A DNA stretch of 64,000 nt from contig NZ_AVPS01000001.1 in NCBI RefSeq assembly GCF_000768345.1, positions 1 to 64,000 on the forward strand, read 5' to 3'. Shown here in pieces: positions 41,767 through 50,677 of the stretch. Position 1 is the stretch's first letter; each line of letters begins with the position of its first letter. Source of the stretch: Lysobacter concretionis Ko07 = DSM 16239. GTDB lineage: Bacteria; Pseudomonadota; Gammaproteobacteria; Xanthomonadales; Xanthomonadaceae. The notes below the pieces were generated by a model. That model made no database searches. It saw nothing but the letters and a program-made list of their open reading frames with translations, and was not told where the DNA came from. Made by a program: the position numbers and the translations under genes.

Positions 41767-43017
41767 ATGACTACATCGGGCGCAAATGCAAAACCGGATG
41801 GCCGCTTGCCGGCCATCGTGGTTGGCCGCGGTGAAACCGGACTGGGGGCGCTGCGTGCGCTGGTGCTCGCCGGCATTCCCGCTTACGTGGCCTGCCCGAA
41901 GGACGACCTGGTCACCCGGTCGCGCTGGTACCGGCCGGTACCCGGCGCCGGCTGGGACGGGTCGATCAACGCCGCTACGGCCGGGCTGCTGCGCGCAATG
42001 CCGCTGGAGGGCGCCGTGCTGGTACCGGGATGCGACGATGCGGCGCTGTGGCTGGCCGACCTGCCGCATGGCGACCTCGGCAGCCGCTTCCGGGTCAGTT
42101 CCAGTCCGCGCGCGAGCCTGGAGATCCTGCAGGACAAGTCGCTGTTCGGCCGTTACCTGGGATCCACCGCGATCCCGCATCCGCGTACTTTCACGATCTC
42201 CAGCGCCGCGGACGTCGCGGCAGTGCCGTTCGACTCGCTCGACCGGGTGTTCGTCAAACCCGCCGACTCGCAGGCGTTCAACGCGGCCTTCGGTGCCAAG
42301 GGGATATGGGCCGACAGCCGCGCCGGGTTCGAGGCGATCTGGCACCGGCTCGACCAGCGGGGCTTCAAGCTCATCGCCCAGGAATACGTTCCCGGCACCT
42401 CGGCCGACCACTACTTCATCGACGGCTTTCGCGATGCCAACGGTACGCTCACCGGGCTGTTCGCGCGGCGCCGCTGGCGGATCCATCCGGCGGATTTCGG
42501 CAACAGCTCGTACTGCGAAAGCGTGCCGTTGCAGCAACTGGGCGCGGCGGTCGGGCATCTGGAGACCTTGTTGGCCGACCTCCAGTACCGCGGCATCTTC
42601 AGCGCGGAGTTCAAGCGCGATGCCCGCGATGGCCGGCTGTGCATTCTCGAGGTCAACACGCGTGCCTGGTGGTATGTCGAGTTCGCCGCGCGGTGCGGCG
42701 TCAACGTCTGCGCGATGGCTTACCAGGACGCCCAGGGCCTGCCGGTCACGCGGTCGCAACACGCGCCGGTCAGTGGCGCCGGGTGCGTCCGGCTGGACGA
42801 CGACTTCAAGGCGGTGCGCAGCCTCGGCGCGAGCCGGTCGTGGTGGCGCGCCGCATGGCAGTGGGCGCGTGCGCACCATCACGTGTTCCGTTGGGATGAC
42901 CCGCGTCCGGCCGCGGCATTGCTGTGGGCCGGCCTGCGCCGGCGCATGACGCAGGCATTCAAACCGGCGGTGACAGGGGAGGTCGCTGCACTGTCGCGCG
43001 GTAAGCGTGCGTCGTGA
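41767..43017 (+). CDS. ATP-grasp family enzyme, unassigned
   Basis: 416-residue protein resembling carboxylate-amine/thiol ligases. N-terminal Rossmann-like part (PAIVVGRGETGLGALRAL), central ATP-grasp lid (RVFVKPADSQAFNAAFGAKG, LIAQEYVPG), and the metal-binding segment FSAEFKRDARDGRLCILEVN with Glu/Asn. The pattern resembles amino-acid/peptide ligases and carbamoyl-phosphate-synthetase-like proteins; the product cannot be named. ATG 41767 has GGGGA 6 bases upstream; the frame is open further left. No biosynthetic partners are adjacent. Confidence 0.75.
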   Translation: MTTSGANAKPDGRLPAIVVGRGETGLGALRALVLAGIPAYVACPKDDLVTRSRWYRPVPGAGWDGSINAATAGLLRAMPLEGAVLVPGCDDAALWLADLPHGDLGSRFRVSSSPRASLEILQDKSLFGRYLGSTAIPHPRTFTISSAADVAAVPFDSLDRVFVKPADSQAFNAAFGAKGIWADSRAGFEAIWHRLDQRGFKLIAQEYVPGTSADHYFIDGFRDANGTLTGLFARRRWRIHPADFGNSSYCESVPLQQLGAAVGHLETLLADLQYRGIFSAEFKRDARDGRLCILEVNTRAWWYVEFAARCGVNVCAMAYQDAQGLPVTRSQHAPVSGAGCVRLDDDFKAVRSLGASRSWWRAAWQWARAHHHVFRWDDPRPAAALLWAGLRRRMTQAFKPAVTGEVAALSRGKRAS

Positions 43018-43047
43018 TCCCGACGTTCGATGAGCCCGGTCGCAGCA

Positions 43048-43836
43048 TCACGGCCGGCGCCGGAACGGCAACACCACGCCGCGCTCCTGCTCGTCCGGGC
43101 GATGCCACAGCACCGGCACCTCCGACGGCGAAGGCGGCTCCAGGCTGTCGGCCAACGCCTCGGCGGCGGCCTGCTCTTCTTCCAATTCCCAGCTGTACTT
43201 CCTGCGCGGCGGTTGCGGATCCAGCCGTCGCCACAACAACGCCGCCAGTACGCCGCCGACCGCACCGCCCAGGTGCGCCTGCCACGACACCCCGAGCTCG
43301 CGCGGGAACACCGTCAGCAGCATGCCGCCATAGAGGAAGAACGCGATCATCGCCGCGGCGATCGCGGGCCGGTCGCGGCGCAGCAATCCCAGCAAGAACA
43401 CCAGGAACATCAACCCGTGGGTGATGCCGCTCGCGCCCAGATGGTGCGAGCCCGGCTCGCCCAGCAGCCACGCGCCGAGGCCGGAGCCGAGCCATATCAG
43501 CGGCAGCGCCCGTGCGGCGGCGCGCGGGTACATGCCGCCGGCGAGCGTGCCCAGCATCAGCAGCGAGATCGCGTTGGCAACCAGATGGTCGAACGAGCCG
43601 TGCAACAGCGGCGCGCCGATCAGCCCCAGCAGGCCGATCGCCGACCACGGCTGCACCATCCAGTTGCGCAGGTCGATGCTGTCCTGCAGCGAATACACCA
43701 CCAGCAACAGCAGCACGCCGGCCAGGCTGAGGTTGAATGCGCCCATCCAGCGCTTGCGGTCGACCGCGCGCTGCGCCCTGGGATCGAGTGGCGCCGGGTC
43801 GAGGGGCGGGCTGGCGCGGGAAGTGTTCTCGGGCAT
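43048..43836 (-). CDS. rhomboid family intramembrane serine protease
   Basis: 262 residues from ATG 43836 with six predicted helices. Catalytic Ser in LGASGITHG (GxSG type), partner His in SWQAHLGGAVGG, and HGSFDHLVANAISLLMLG with the loop/helix-2 Asn and His. It cleaves substrates within the inner membrane. The C-terminal 60 residues are cytoplasmic and charged. Convergent with the ATP-grasp gene and divergent from the rlmI-like gene. Confidence 0.9.
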   Translation of the reverse strand: MPENTSRASPPLDPAPLDPRAQRAVDRKRWMGAFNLSLAGVLLLLVVYSLQDSIDLRNWMVQPWSAIGLLGLIGAPLLHGSFDHLVANAISLLMLGTLAGGMYPRAAARALPLIWLGSGLGAWLLGEPGSHHLGASGITHGLMFLVFLLGLLRRDRPAIAAAMIAFFLYGGMLLTVFPRELGVSWQAHLGGAVGGVLAALLWRRLDPQPPRRKYSWELEEEQAAAEALADSLEPPSPSEVPVLWHRPDEQERGVVLPFRRRP

Positions 43837-43992
43837 CACCCAACTGTGGCGGTGGCGGCCGCAAATACAAGCCGCTGGCGGCATCGCGCTCGGCGTGACC
43901 TGAACGGTGTCGCTGCGGGACTGCGCTGAAGCGTTTCGCCCGGCCAGCACATCGGACAGGAGAAGCGCCGCAGCGCCCAGTAGAATGGCGCG

Positions 43993-45162
43993 ATGACCAA
44001 CGACATCCCCACCGTCCATCTCAAGAACGCCTGGAAATCCTCACACCCGTGGATCTTCCAGCGCCTGGTGGCCAAGCCCGAACAGCGCCCGCGCCCCGGT
44101 GCGATCGTCGACGTGATCGGCGTGGACGGCGACCTGATCGGCCGCGGTTTCTACAACGGCCACTCGCGCATCGCCCTGCGCATGCTCGACAGCGATCCCC
44201 ACGCGGTGATCGATGCCGACTGGTTCGCGCGCAAGATCGCCGCCGCGGTATCACTGCGCCGCGACGTGCTGAAGCTCGACGAGGTCAGCGACGCCTGGCG
44301 CGTGTTCCACAGCGAGGGCGACGGCATTTCCGGGCTGGTGGTCGACCGCTACGCCGATCTGCTGGTGCTGGAGTTCTTCAGTGCCGGCGCGTTCCGCCAC
44401 CGCGAGTGGATCCAGGCCGCGCTGCGCGAGCAGTTCCCGGGTTGCCGCTTCTACATGTTCGCCGACGAGCACGTGCAGAAGCAGGAGAGCTTCGATTTCC
44501 GCGGCACCGAGCCGGTGCAGGCCAGCGTCATCACCGAGAACGGCATCAGGTTCCGGGCCGATCCGTGCGGCGCGCACAAGACCGGCTTCTTCGCCGACCA
44601 GCGCGAGAACCGGCAATGGCTGAGCCGGCACGTCGAAGGCAAGCGCGTGCTCGACCTGTGCTGCAACACCGGCGGCTTCGGCATCTACGCCGCGGCGCGT
44701 GGCGCGGCCGAGGTGGTCGGGGTCGACATCGATGCCGACGTGCTGTCGATCGCCAAGGGCAATGCCAAGCTCAACAGCGCGCCGGTCAAGTTCATCCAGG
44801 CCGACATCTTTCCGTGGCTGCGCGATGCGGGCAACGCGGGCGACCAATACGACGTGGTGATCCTCGACCCTGCCAAGATGACCCGCGACCGCGAGCAGGT
44901 GATCCCGGCGCTGAAGAAGTACCTCGACATGAACCGGCTGGCGATGGGCGTGGTGAAGCCCGGCGGCCTGCTGGCGACGTTCTCCTGCACCGGGCTGGTC
45001 AGCGAGGACCAGTTCCTCGACATGCTCCGCCGCGCCGCGTTCTACTCCAACCGCACCGTGCAGATCCTCAAGGTCGCCGGCGCCGGCGCCGACCACCCGT
45101 GGCTCGCGCAGGTGCCGGAATCGCGCTATCTGAAAGCGGTGTTCTGCCGGGTGCTGGACTGA
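43993..45162 (+). CDS. rlmI: class I SAM-dependent rRNA methyltransferase (RlmI-like)
   Basis: 23S rRNA (cytosine-5) methyltransferase family. 389 residues: N-terminal PUA domain (LKNAWKSSHPWIFQRLV), a middle domain (DEVSDAWRVFHSEGDGISGL) and a SAM fold with VLDLCCNTGGFGIYAA, DIDADVLSIAKGNAK and VVILDPAKMTRDREQ, where the usual DPPK reads DPAK. C-terminal FSCTGLVSED holds the conserved Cys. The start ATG 43993 gives the full PUA. E. coli RlmI makes m5C1962; the same target is inferred. Confidence 0.88.
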   Translation: MTNDIPTVHLKNAWKSSHPWIFQRLVAKPEQRPRPGAIVDVIGVDGDLIGRGFYNGHSRIALRMLDSDPHAVIDADWFARKIAAAVSLRRDVLKLDEVSDAWRVFHSEGDGISGLVVDRYADLLVLEFFSAGAFRHREWIQAALREQFPGCRFYMFADEHVQKQESFDFRGTEPVQASVITENGIRFRADPCGAHKTGFFADQRENRQWLSRHVEGKRVLDLCCNTGGFGIYAAARGAAEVVGVDIDADVLSIAKGNAKLNSAPVKFIQADIFPWLRDAGNAGDQYDVVILDPAKMTRDREQVIPALKKYLDMNRLAMGVVKPGGLLATFSCTGLVSEDQFLDMLRRAAFYSNRTVQILKVAGAGADHPWLAQVPESRYLKAVFCRVLD

Positions 45163-45247
45163 GGAGCCTCATCGGGGCGCAGGTTGGGCCTTCATGAGGT
45201 TGTGGGTTGGGATTTTCCCGGCTGTGCCGGTCGTCTGGTTTCACGAG

Positions 45248-45318
45248 GGCGTCGGCCGGGGGTCCCGATCAGTCGCTCCACGATATTCGCTTGGTGATCG
45301 GAACCCCCGGCCGACGCC
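45248..45318. repeat. long inverted repeat (24-bp stem)
   Basis: 45248-45271 and 45295-45318 are inverse copies over 24 bases with one mismatch (core GGCGTCGGCCGGGGG), separated by a 23-base loop with GATATTCGC. It lies 85 bases after the rlmI-like gene. No T run follows, so it is not a classical terminator. It could be a dispersed palindromic repeat or an RNA-processing structure. Confidence 0.85.
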
Positions 45319-45435
45319 AACGGTTGATCTGGCGGGTTGGGCCGAGAGCGGTTTCGTGCGCGGTTTGGCGCAATGACCGGTTATAGCCGGGTGGGCAATC
45401 GCAGGGCCTGAGACCGGCGCCGCTACACTTGCGGG

Positions 45436-47049
45436 ATGGATACCCGGGTACTTCTCATTGCATTGATCGCGGCCGTGGTGCTGGCCGCGGTGTTGTTGGT
45501 GGTGGTGTTGCGACGCCAGCGTCCCGCCGCCGAAGCCAGCGGGCTGGTCGCGCTGCGCGAGGAACGGGATCGGCTGGCGACGGAACTGGCCACCCAGCGC
45601 GAGGCGGCGCGCGAGCAGGCCTCGGAAACCGGCCGCCTGCAAGGCCGTCTGGGCGCGCTGGAATCCGCACTGGAAACCACGTTGGCCGAGCGCGATGCGC
45701 TGCTGCAACGGGTCGAGGCCGAGCGGACCACGTTGCAGGCCGATCTGGCCGCCGAGCGCCTCGCCGCACGATCCGCAGCCCAATCCCTGCAGGACCGCGA
45801 GCAGGCCCTGGCCGCCGCGCGCGAGCGCGAAGCCGGATTGGCCGGCGAGCTGGCCACGTTGCGCGACCGGTACCGCGAGCTGCAGGCCAAATACGCCGGC
45901 GTCGAGGCGAACCTGGCCCACGCCAAGCAGGCCCACGCGGACATGCAGACCTTCCTCGGCGAGGCGCAGACCCGGCTCTCGGCCGCGTTTTCCGAGTTGG
46001 CCGGCAAGGCGTTCGAGGAGAAAGGCCAGTTGTTCGAAAAGAACATCCAGCGCGCGTCGCTGCAGTCCAAGGCCGATATCGATGCCCTGTTGAAACCGTT
46101 TGCCGAGCGCATCGGCGAGTTCCGCCACCGCGTCGACACCCTGTACGGCGAGGAGGCCAAGGAGCGCGCCTCGCTGCTGGGCGCGGTGACCGAACTGAAG
46201 ACCCTCAACCAGGACATGGCGAGCCAGGCACAGGCACTGACCCGGGCCTTGAAGGGCAGCTCCAAGGTCCGCGGCGACTGGGGCGAGCTGATGCTGGAGA
46301 ACGTCCTGCGCGGCTCCGGGCTGGAGGACGGCGTCCACTACGACCGGCAGAAAGGCACTGTCGATGACGAAGGCGCGCGGCTGCATCCCGACATCGTGGT
46401 GCGGCTGCCCGACGACCGTTGCGTGGTGGTGGACAGCAAGGTCAACCTGGTGGCGTGGGAGCAGGCGATGAACGCCGATACGCCGGAAGAGCAGAACGAC
46501 GCGATGCGCCGGCACGCGGTCGGCCTGCGCCAGCACATGCGCGAGCTCAGCGAGAAGAATTACCCCAAGGTGCTGGGCGATACCGCGCTGGAGGTGACCA
46601 TCGCCTTCATCCCGATCGAGGGCGCCCTGTCGGCCGCGCTGGGCACGGACCCGGCCCTGCAGATGGACGCGTTCGAGCGCCGGATCGTGTTTGCCTCGCC
46701 CAATACCCTGATGGCGCTGCTGCGCGTGATCGAGCGTCTGTGGACGCGCGACAAGATCCAGCGCGAAGCCATCGCGATCAGCGATACCGGCGGCCTCGTG
46801 CTGGACGCGCTGATCGGGTTCCTGGCCGATTTCGACCTGGTCGGCAAGCGTCTGGACGAAGCCGACAAGGCGTTCAAGAGCGCCCGCCATCGCCTCAGCG
46901 AATCCAGTCGCGCGGTGATCCCGCGGGCGCGGCGCCTGGCCGAACTGGGCGCGCAGGGGCGGCGTCTGCTGCCCGACGAGTTGAAGCCGGAAACGGACTT
47001 CGTCGACATCCCGGCGATCGTGGCGCCTGCCGGTCCGCCGGCGGATTGA
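45436..47049 (+). CDS. rmuC: DNA recombination protein RmuC
   Basis: Inner-membrane-anchored nuclease-like protein that limits recombination and inversions. 537 residues: N-terminal helix (4-24), long coiled coil (30-200), and the RmuC domain with a PD-(D/E)xK-type core (DIVVRLPDDRCVVVDSKVNL), GDWGELMLENVLRGSGL and AFIPIEGALSAAL. A TACACT hexamer just upstream (45423-45428) may be too close to be its promoter. Its stop abuts the mlaA stop with no spacer (convergent). Confidence 0.93.
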   Translation: MDTRVLLIALIAAVVLAAVLLVVVLRRQRPAAEASGLVALREERDRLATELATQREAAREQASETGRLQGRLGALESALETTLAERDALLQRVEAERTTLQADLAAERLAARSAAQSLQDREQALAAAREREAGLAGELATLRDRYRELQAKYAGVEANLAHAKQAHADMQTFLGEAQTRLSAAFSELAGKAFEEKGQLFEKNIQRASLQSKADIDALLKPFAERIGEFRHRVDTLYGEEAKERASLLGAVTELKTLNQDMASQAQALTRALKGSSKVRGDWGELMLENVLRGSGLEDGVHYDRQKGTVDDEGARLHPDIVVRLPDDRCVVVDSKVNLVAWEQAMNADTPEEQNDAMRRHAVGLRQHMRELSEKNYPKVLGDTALEVTIAFIPIEGALSAALGTDPALQMDAFERRIVFASPNTLMALLRVIERLWTRDKIQREAIAISDTGGLVLDALIGFLADFDLVGKRLDEADKAFKSARHRLSESSRAVIPRARRLAELGAQGRRLLPDELKPETDFVDIPAIVAPAGPPAD

Positions 47050-48225
47050 TCAGTTGTCCGTCGGCATCACCGGCATCGCGCCGGCCGGGACCTGCGGGTT
47101 GCTGTCGTCGCGCAGGTAGTCGGGCAGCGACTGGTCGCCGTCGTCACGCATGCGGTCGCCGAAGATCTGGTAATCGCGGCGCTGGGTCCACGCGTCGCGC
47201 ACCAGCGCGTAGTCGTCGGCGGCACCCTCGCGCAGGCTGTCGGTGGCCAGCAGCTGGGTGCGTACATCGACCAGCTGCAGGCCCTGCAGCGGGATCCGGG
47301 TGGCGTCCTCGTCGACCTGCCGCAACGGGCTCAGCGGTGCGTCGCCGATCATGCCGAACACGTCGCGCACGGTGCGCGGACCGAACAGCGGCAACTCGAC
47401 GTAGCGCGAGCGCGCCCAGCCCCAGGTGCCCAGGGTCTGGCCGAAGTCCTCGCTGCGCCGATCCAGTTTGGCATCGCTGGCGGGGTCGAAGATGCCGCCG
47501 ATCCCGAGCGTGCTGTTGAGCAGGAAGCGTCCCAGCGAGTGGCCGGCCTGGGCGGGTTTGCCCTGCAGCAGCGCGTTGACCGCCGACACCGGCTGGCCGA
47601 GGTTGTTGAAGAAGTTGCTGACGCCCAGCCGGACCGGGCGCGGCGTTACGGCCACGTAGAACCGCGCCAGCGGCCGCGCGATGCTGCGGTCGACGGCGTT
47701 GTTGAAGGTGTGCATCTTGCGGTTGTAGCGCTCCCACGGGTCGTAGGCCCCGGGCACCTGCGCCGGTGCCGGCAGGGTCGGGTCCGCGACCGGGTTGTAG
47801 GTCTGGCCGCCGTAGAGCGCGTTGAAATCGGCTTCCGCCTGGGTGGGCTCGGCCGGCGATCCGGTGCGCTCCAACTCGGTCGGCGCTGGTCCGTCCGGTG
47901 CAGGTCCGGCTTGTGCAGGATCGCCGTCGCCGGCGGCGGGTGTCGTGTCCGCGGCGAGCTGGTCCGCCGCGGTGGAGTCGACAGACGTGTCGTCGGCCGT
48001 CCCGGCGGGCTCGCTGTCGGCCGCTGCCCCGCCCTGCGAGCTCCCGTCGGGCGCTGGCGTCATCGCGTCCGCCGCGCTGGTCGTCGTGCCGGTTGTCGCG
48101 CCGCTGGATTTGGCGCTCACGGGCGTCGTGGCGCATCCTGCCGCGCTGATCGCCAACGCAAGCGGCAGGATGCACAGGGTGGCACGGACGGGGACGCGTG
48201 CGGTGCGAAAGGGGGCTGGAGGCAT
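47050..48225 (-). CDS. mlaA: MlaA/VacJ lipoprotein with acidic linker
   Basis: Outer-membrane lipoprotein that, with porins, extracts mislocalised phospholipids and passes them to MlaC. 391 residues, versus about 250 usually. Signal ends ISAAGC (Cys 31). A low-complexity Ala/Asp/Thr/Pro region fills about residues 35-130; then the MlaA fold: YDPWERYNRKMHTFNNAVDR, FFNNLGQPVSAVNALLQG, GIGGIFDPASD, and EDFGQTLGTWG. 81 bases, including an 8-base inverted repeat CTAGGGCG, separate it from mlaB. Confidence 0.93.
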   Translation of the reverse strand: MPPAPFRTARVPVRATLCILPLALAISAAGCATTPVSAKSSGATTGTTTSAADAMTPAPDGSSQGGAAADSEPAGTADDTSVDSTAADQLAADTTPAAGDGDPAQAGPAPDGPAPTELERTGSPAEPTQAEADFNALYGGQTYNPVADPTLPAPAQVPGAYDPWERYNRKMHTFNNAVDRSIARPLARFYVAVTPRPVRLGVSNFFNNLGQPVSAVNALLQGKPAQAGHSLGRFLLNSTLGIGGIFDPASDAKLDRRSEDFGQTLGTWGWARSRYVELPLFGPRTVRDVFGMIGDAPLSPLRQVDEDATRIPLQGLQLVDVRTQLLATDSLREGAADDYALVRDAWTQRRDYQIFGDRMRDDGDQSLPDYLRDDSNPQVPAGAMPVMPTDN

Positions 48226-48306
48226 GGGTGGCAGTCTAGGGCGCAGTCGTTAAGGTGCGATCACGCACGGGCGGGACGGTGAATCCCGGGAAAACCCCGG
48301 AACGCC

Positions 48307-48612
48307 CTAGGAGGCGAAGTCCAGCGCCGAACCGAGCCGGTACGCGCTGCGCAGCTCCGCCAGGCCGGTCGGGTTGCCATTCAGGACGGCGCCTTCCGCG
48401 CGATCGGCCAACTCGGCCAGCAGCGCCACGCCGGCGCTGTCGACGGCCTCCACCTTGCCCAGCTCGAGACGCGCGATGCCGGCCAGCAGCGGCAGCGCCG
48501 CTTTCCACAGCCCGGGCACCGCGGCACGGTCGAGGGTGCCGGTGAACACCAGCGCATCGCCATCGCGGATCACGGTGGCGGGCACGGCTGCGGCAGCGGT
48601 CGGCCTCGCCAT
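48307..48612 (-). CDS. mlaB: STAS-domain protein MlaB
   Basis: Cytoplasmic subunit that stabilises and regulates the MlaFE ABC transporter. 101 residues from ATG 48612 with the STAS pattern: LVFTGTLDRAAVPGLW, LELGKVEAVDSAGVALLAEL. The conserved DSAG around the Ser/Thr is present. Starts 2 bases after the mlaC stop, so co-translated; the longer open frame upstream is mlaC in another frame. Confidence 0.88.
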   Translation of the reverse strand: MARPTAAAAVPATVIRDGDALVFTGTLDRAAVPGLWKAALPLLAGIARLELGKVEAVDSAGVALLAELADRAEGAVLNGNPTGLAELRSAYRLGSALDFAS

Positions 48613-48614
48613 GC

Positions 48615-49283
48615 TCAGTTGGCAGTGGTGGTGGTGGCTTGCAGCTTGCCGGCTTCCAGGTCGGCGGCGACCGCGTTGATCGACTTGCGCGACAGCGGCT
48701 CGTCGAACTGGTTGCGGAAGGTCTGCACGAAGCTGACGCCCTCGACCATCACGTCGAACACCTTCCAGTCGTTGCCGACCTTGTGCATCAGGTAATCGAC
48801 CGGGATCGGGTCGCCGCCCTGGCGCAGGAACTCGCTGGAGACCTTGACCATCGCGCCGCCGCGCAGCGGGGTTTCCGATTTCACCCGCACCTTCAACCGG
48901 GTGTTGAAGTCCAGCAGCGAGGAGCCGTAACGCTGCATCAGGTTGTTGGTCAGGGCCTTGGAAAACCGTGTGATGTCGGCGTCCGATGCGCCGCGGCCGT
49001 GGCGACCCAGCACCAGTCGCGCGGCGTACTGGCTGTCGAACATCTGGTCGAACTCGCCGGCGATGTAGGTGCGCAGCGCGGCGCGGTCGCCGGTGAACTC
49101 GGCGCGGCGCGCTTCCAGCGTGGTCAGGATGCGGGTCGCGTTGTCGAGCACCAGCTTGCTCGGCGCAGTGGTGGTCGCGGCGGCCGGCGCGGGCGCACCG
49201 GCGGCGAGCGCCAGCGTCGGCATGCCGGCAAGCAGCGCGGCGGAGAGGAGGATGGACGAGGCAGAGGTTTTCATCGGATTCAT
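48615..49283 (-). CDS. mlaC: phospholipid-binding periplasmic protein MlaC
   Basis: Shuttles phospholipid between MlaA and the inner-membrane MlaFEDB complex. 222 residues with a Sec signal peptide (ILLSAALLAGMPTLALAAG). The rest matches the MlaC/Ttg2D fold (LRTYIAGEFDQMFDSQYAARLVLG, VDYLMHKVGNDWKVFDVMVEG, SFVQTFRNQFD). ATG 49283 overlaps the mlaD stop, supporting this start over the Met three codons later. Confidence 0.92.
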   Translation of the reverse strand: MNPMKTSASSILLSAALLAGMPTLALAAGAPAPAAATTTAPSKLVLDNATRILTTLEARRAEFTGDRAALRTYIAGEFDQMFDSQYAARLVLGRHGRGASDADITRFSKALTNNLMQRYGSSLLDFNTRLKVRVKSETPLRGGAMVKVSSEFLRQGGDPIPVDYLMHKVGNDWKVFDVMVEGVSFVQTFRNQFDEPLSRKSINAVAADLEAGKLQATTTTAN

Positions 49284-49843
49284 TCCTTGGGGGGCGTGGT
49301 GCCGCTTTCCTGCAGATAGGCCGGCACGTCGTCGGCCTGCCCGGCCGGGTCGGCATCCTCGGCGGATGCGCCGCCATTGTCCGCACCGCCGCTGAACATG
49401 TACTTGCCGACCATCTGGATCAGGTCGACCGAGGACTGGGTGAGGAAGATCTGGTCGCCGGCCTTGAGCGGCTCCGGATCGCCACCGGGCTGCAGGCCGA
49501 CGTAGCTTTCGCCGAGCAGGCCGGAGGTCAGGATCGCGGCGCTGGTGTCGGCTGGCAGGTCGTCATAGCGCGCATCGATGGCCAGGGTGACCACCGAGTC
49601 CAGCTTCACCGGGTCCAGGGTGATGTGGGAGACGCGGCCGATCGCCACGCCGCCGATCTTGACCGGGGCGTTCGCACGCAGCGGACCGAGGTTGCTGAAG
49701 CGCGCGGTGATCTCGTAATCGTTGCCGCCGAACCAGCCCAGCTTGCCGTTGGTGGAGCTGATCGCCAGCACCAGCAACGAGGCCAGCGCGAGCAGCAGGA
49801 ACGCGCCGACGGCGAATTCGATACGGGGGCTACGGTTGCTCAT
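49280..49843 (-). CDS. mlaD: phospholipid transporter MlaD (MCE domain)
   Basis: Inner-membrane-anchored hexamer of MCE domains forming the lipid tunnel. 187 residues: one helix (about 11-30), then the MCE domain with EITARFSNLGPLRANAPVKI and VAIGRVSHI, and the signature LLGESYVGLQPGG. Acidic C-tail. It couples MlaC to MlaE. Codon overlap with mlaC; 84 bases after mlaE. Confidence 0.95.
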   Translation of the reverse strand: MSNRSPRIEFAVGAFLLLALASLLVLAISSTNGKLGWFGGNDYEITARFSNLGPLRANAPVKIGGVAIGRVSHITLDPVKLDSVVTLAIDARYDDLPADTSAAILTSGLLGESYVGLQPGGDPEPLKAGDQIFLTQSSVDLIQMVGKYMFSGGADNGGASAEDADPAGQADDVPAYLQESGTTPPKE

Positions 49844-49927
49844 GGATGTCTACCTTGGTGTTTCGATGCATCGGCGGATGCAGGAGATTTGGAGTCGGAG
49901 TCGGTACAGCAGGCATGGGCGGTCGCG

Positions 49928-50677
49928 CTATTGGAACAGCAGCGCTGACATCACGAAGTTCAGCATCAGCACCAGCAGCGAGGCGTTGACCACCGCCTTG
50001 GTGGTCGCCACCGAGGTGCCTTCGATGGTCGGTTCGGCGTGGAAGCCGACGTACGCGGCGACCAGCGCGGCGACCGCGCCGAACACCGCCGACTTGACCA
50101 TCGCCATGCCGAAGTCGTCGACCAGGTCGACGCTGTCACGCAGCACCTGCCAGAAAATGCCGGCGTCGATGCCGATGACGTGAACGGCTTCCAGATAGCT
50201 GGCGCTGATGGCGAGGCTGCAGAAGAACCCGGTCAGCAGTGGCACGCACAGCACCGCCGCCCAGAAGCGCGGCGCGACCGCCTTGCCGACCGGGTCGATG
50301 CCCATCAGGCCGAGCGCGGTGATCTGGTCGGTGGCGCGCATCAGGCCCAGTTCGGCGGCGATCGACGAGCCGGCGCGGCCGATGAACAGCAGCGCGGTCA
50401 GCACCGGGCCGAGTTCGCGGTAGATGCCCAGCCCCAGGATCATGCTGACCTGGTTGCTGGCGCCGTAGGTGTCGAGCGCGCGGTAGGCCAGCAATGTCAG
50501 CGAAAGACCGACGAACGCGCCGCCAACGGCGATGATCGGAAGCGAACGTGCGCCGATCTTGTAGATCTCGCGCACAAATTCTCGGAACAGGTCGGTGCTC
50601 GGCACCGACGCCCGCAGCACCGACAGGGTGAACAGGCCGGCGCGGCCGACGGAACGGGTAGCGGCAACCAGCGCCAT
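49928..50677 (-). CDS. mlaE: phospholipid transporter permease MlaE
   Basis: Permease of the Mla ABC transporter, 249 residues with about five helices. Signature segments: GGAFVGLSLTLLAYR, YRELGPVLTALLFIGRAGSSIAAELG, and LMGIDPVGKAVAPRFWA, all family hallmarks. ATG 50677 overlaps the mlaF stop (TGATG). Confidence 0.95.
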   Translation of the reverse strand: MALVAATRSVGRAGLFTLSVLRASVPSTDLFREFVREIYKIGARSLPIIAVGGAFVGLSLTLLAYRALDTYGASNQVSMILGLGIYRELGPVLTALLFIGRAGSSIAAELGLMRATDQITALGLMGIDPVGKAVAPRFWAAVLCVPLLTGFFCSLAISASYLEAVHVIGIDAGIFWQVLRDSVDLVDDFGMAMVKSAVFGAVAALVAAYVGFHAEPTIEGTSVATTKAVVNASLLVLMLNFVMSALLFQ

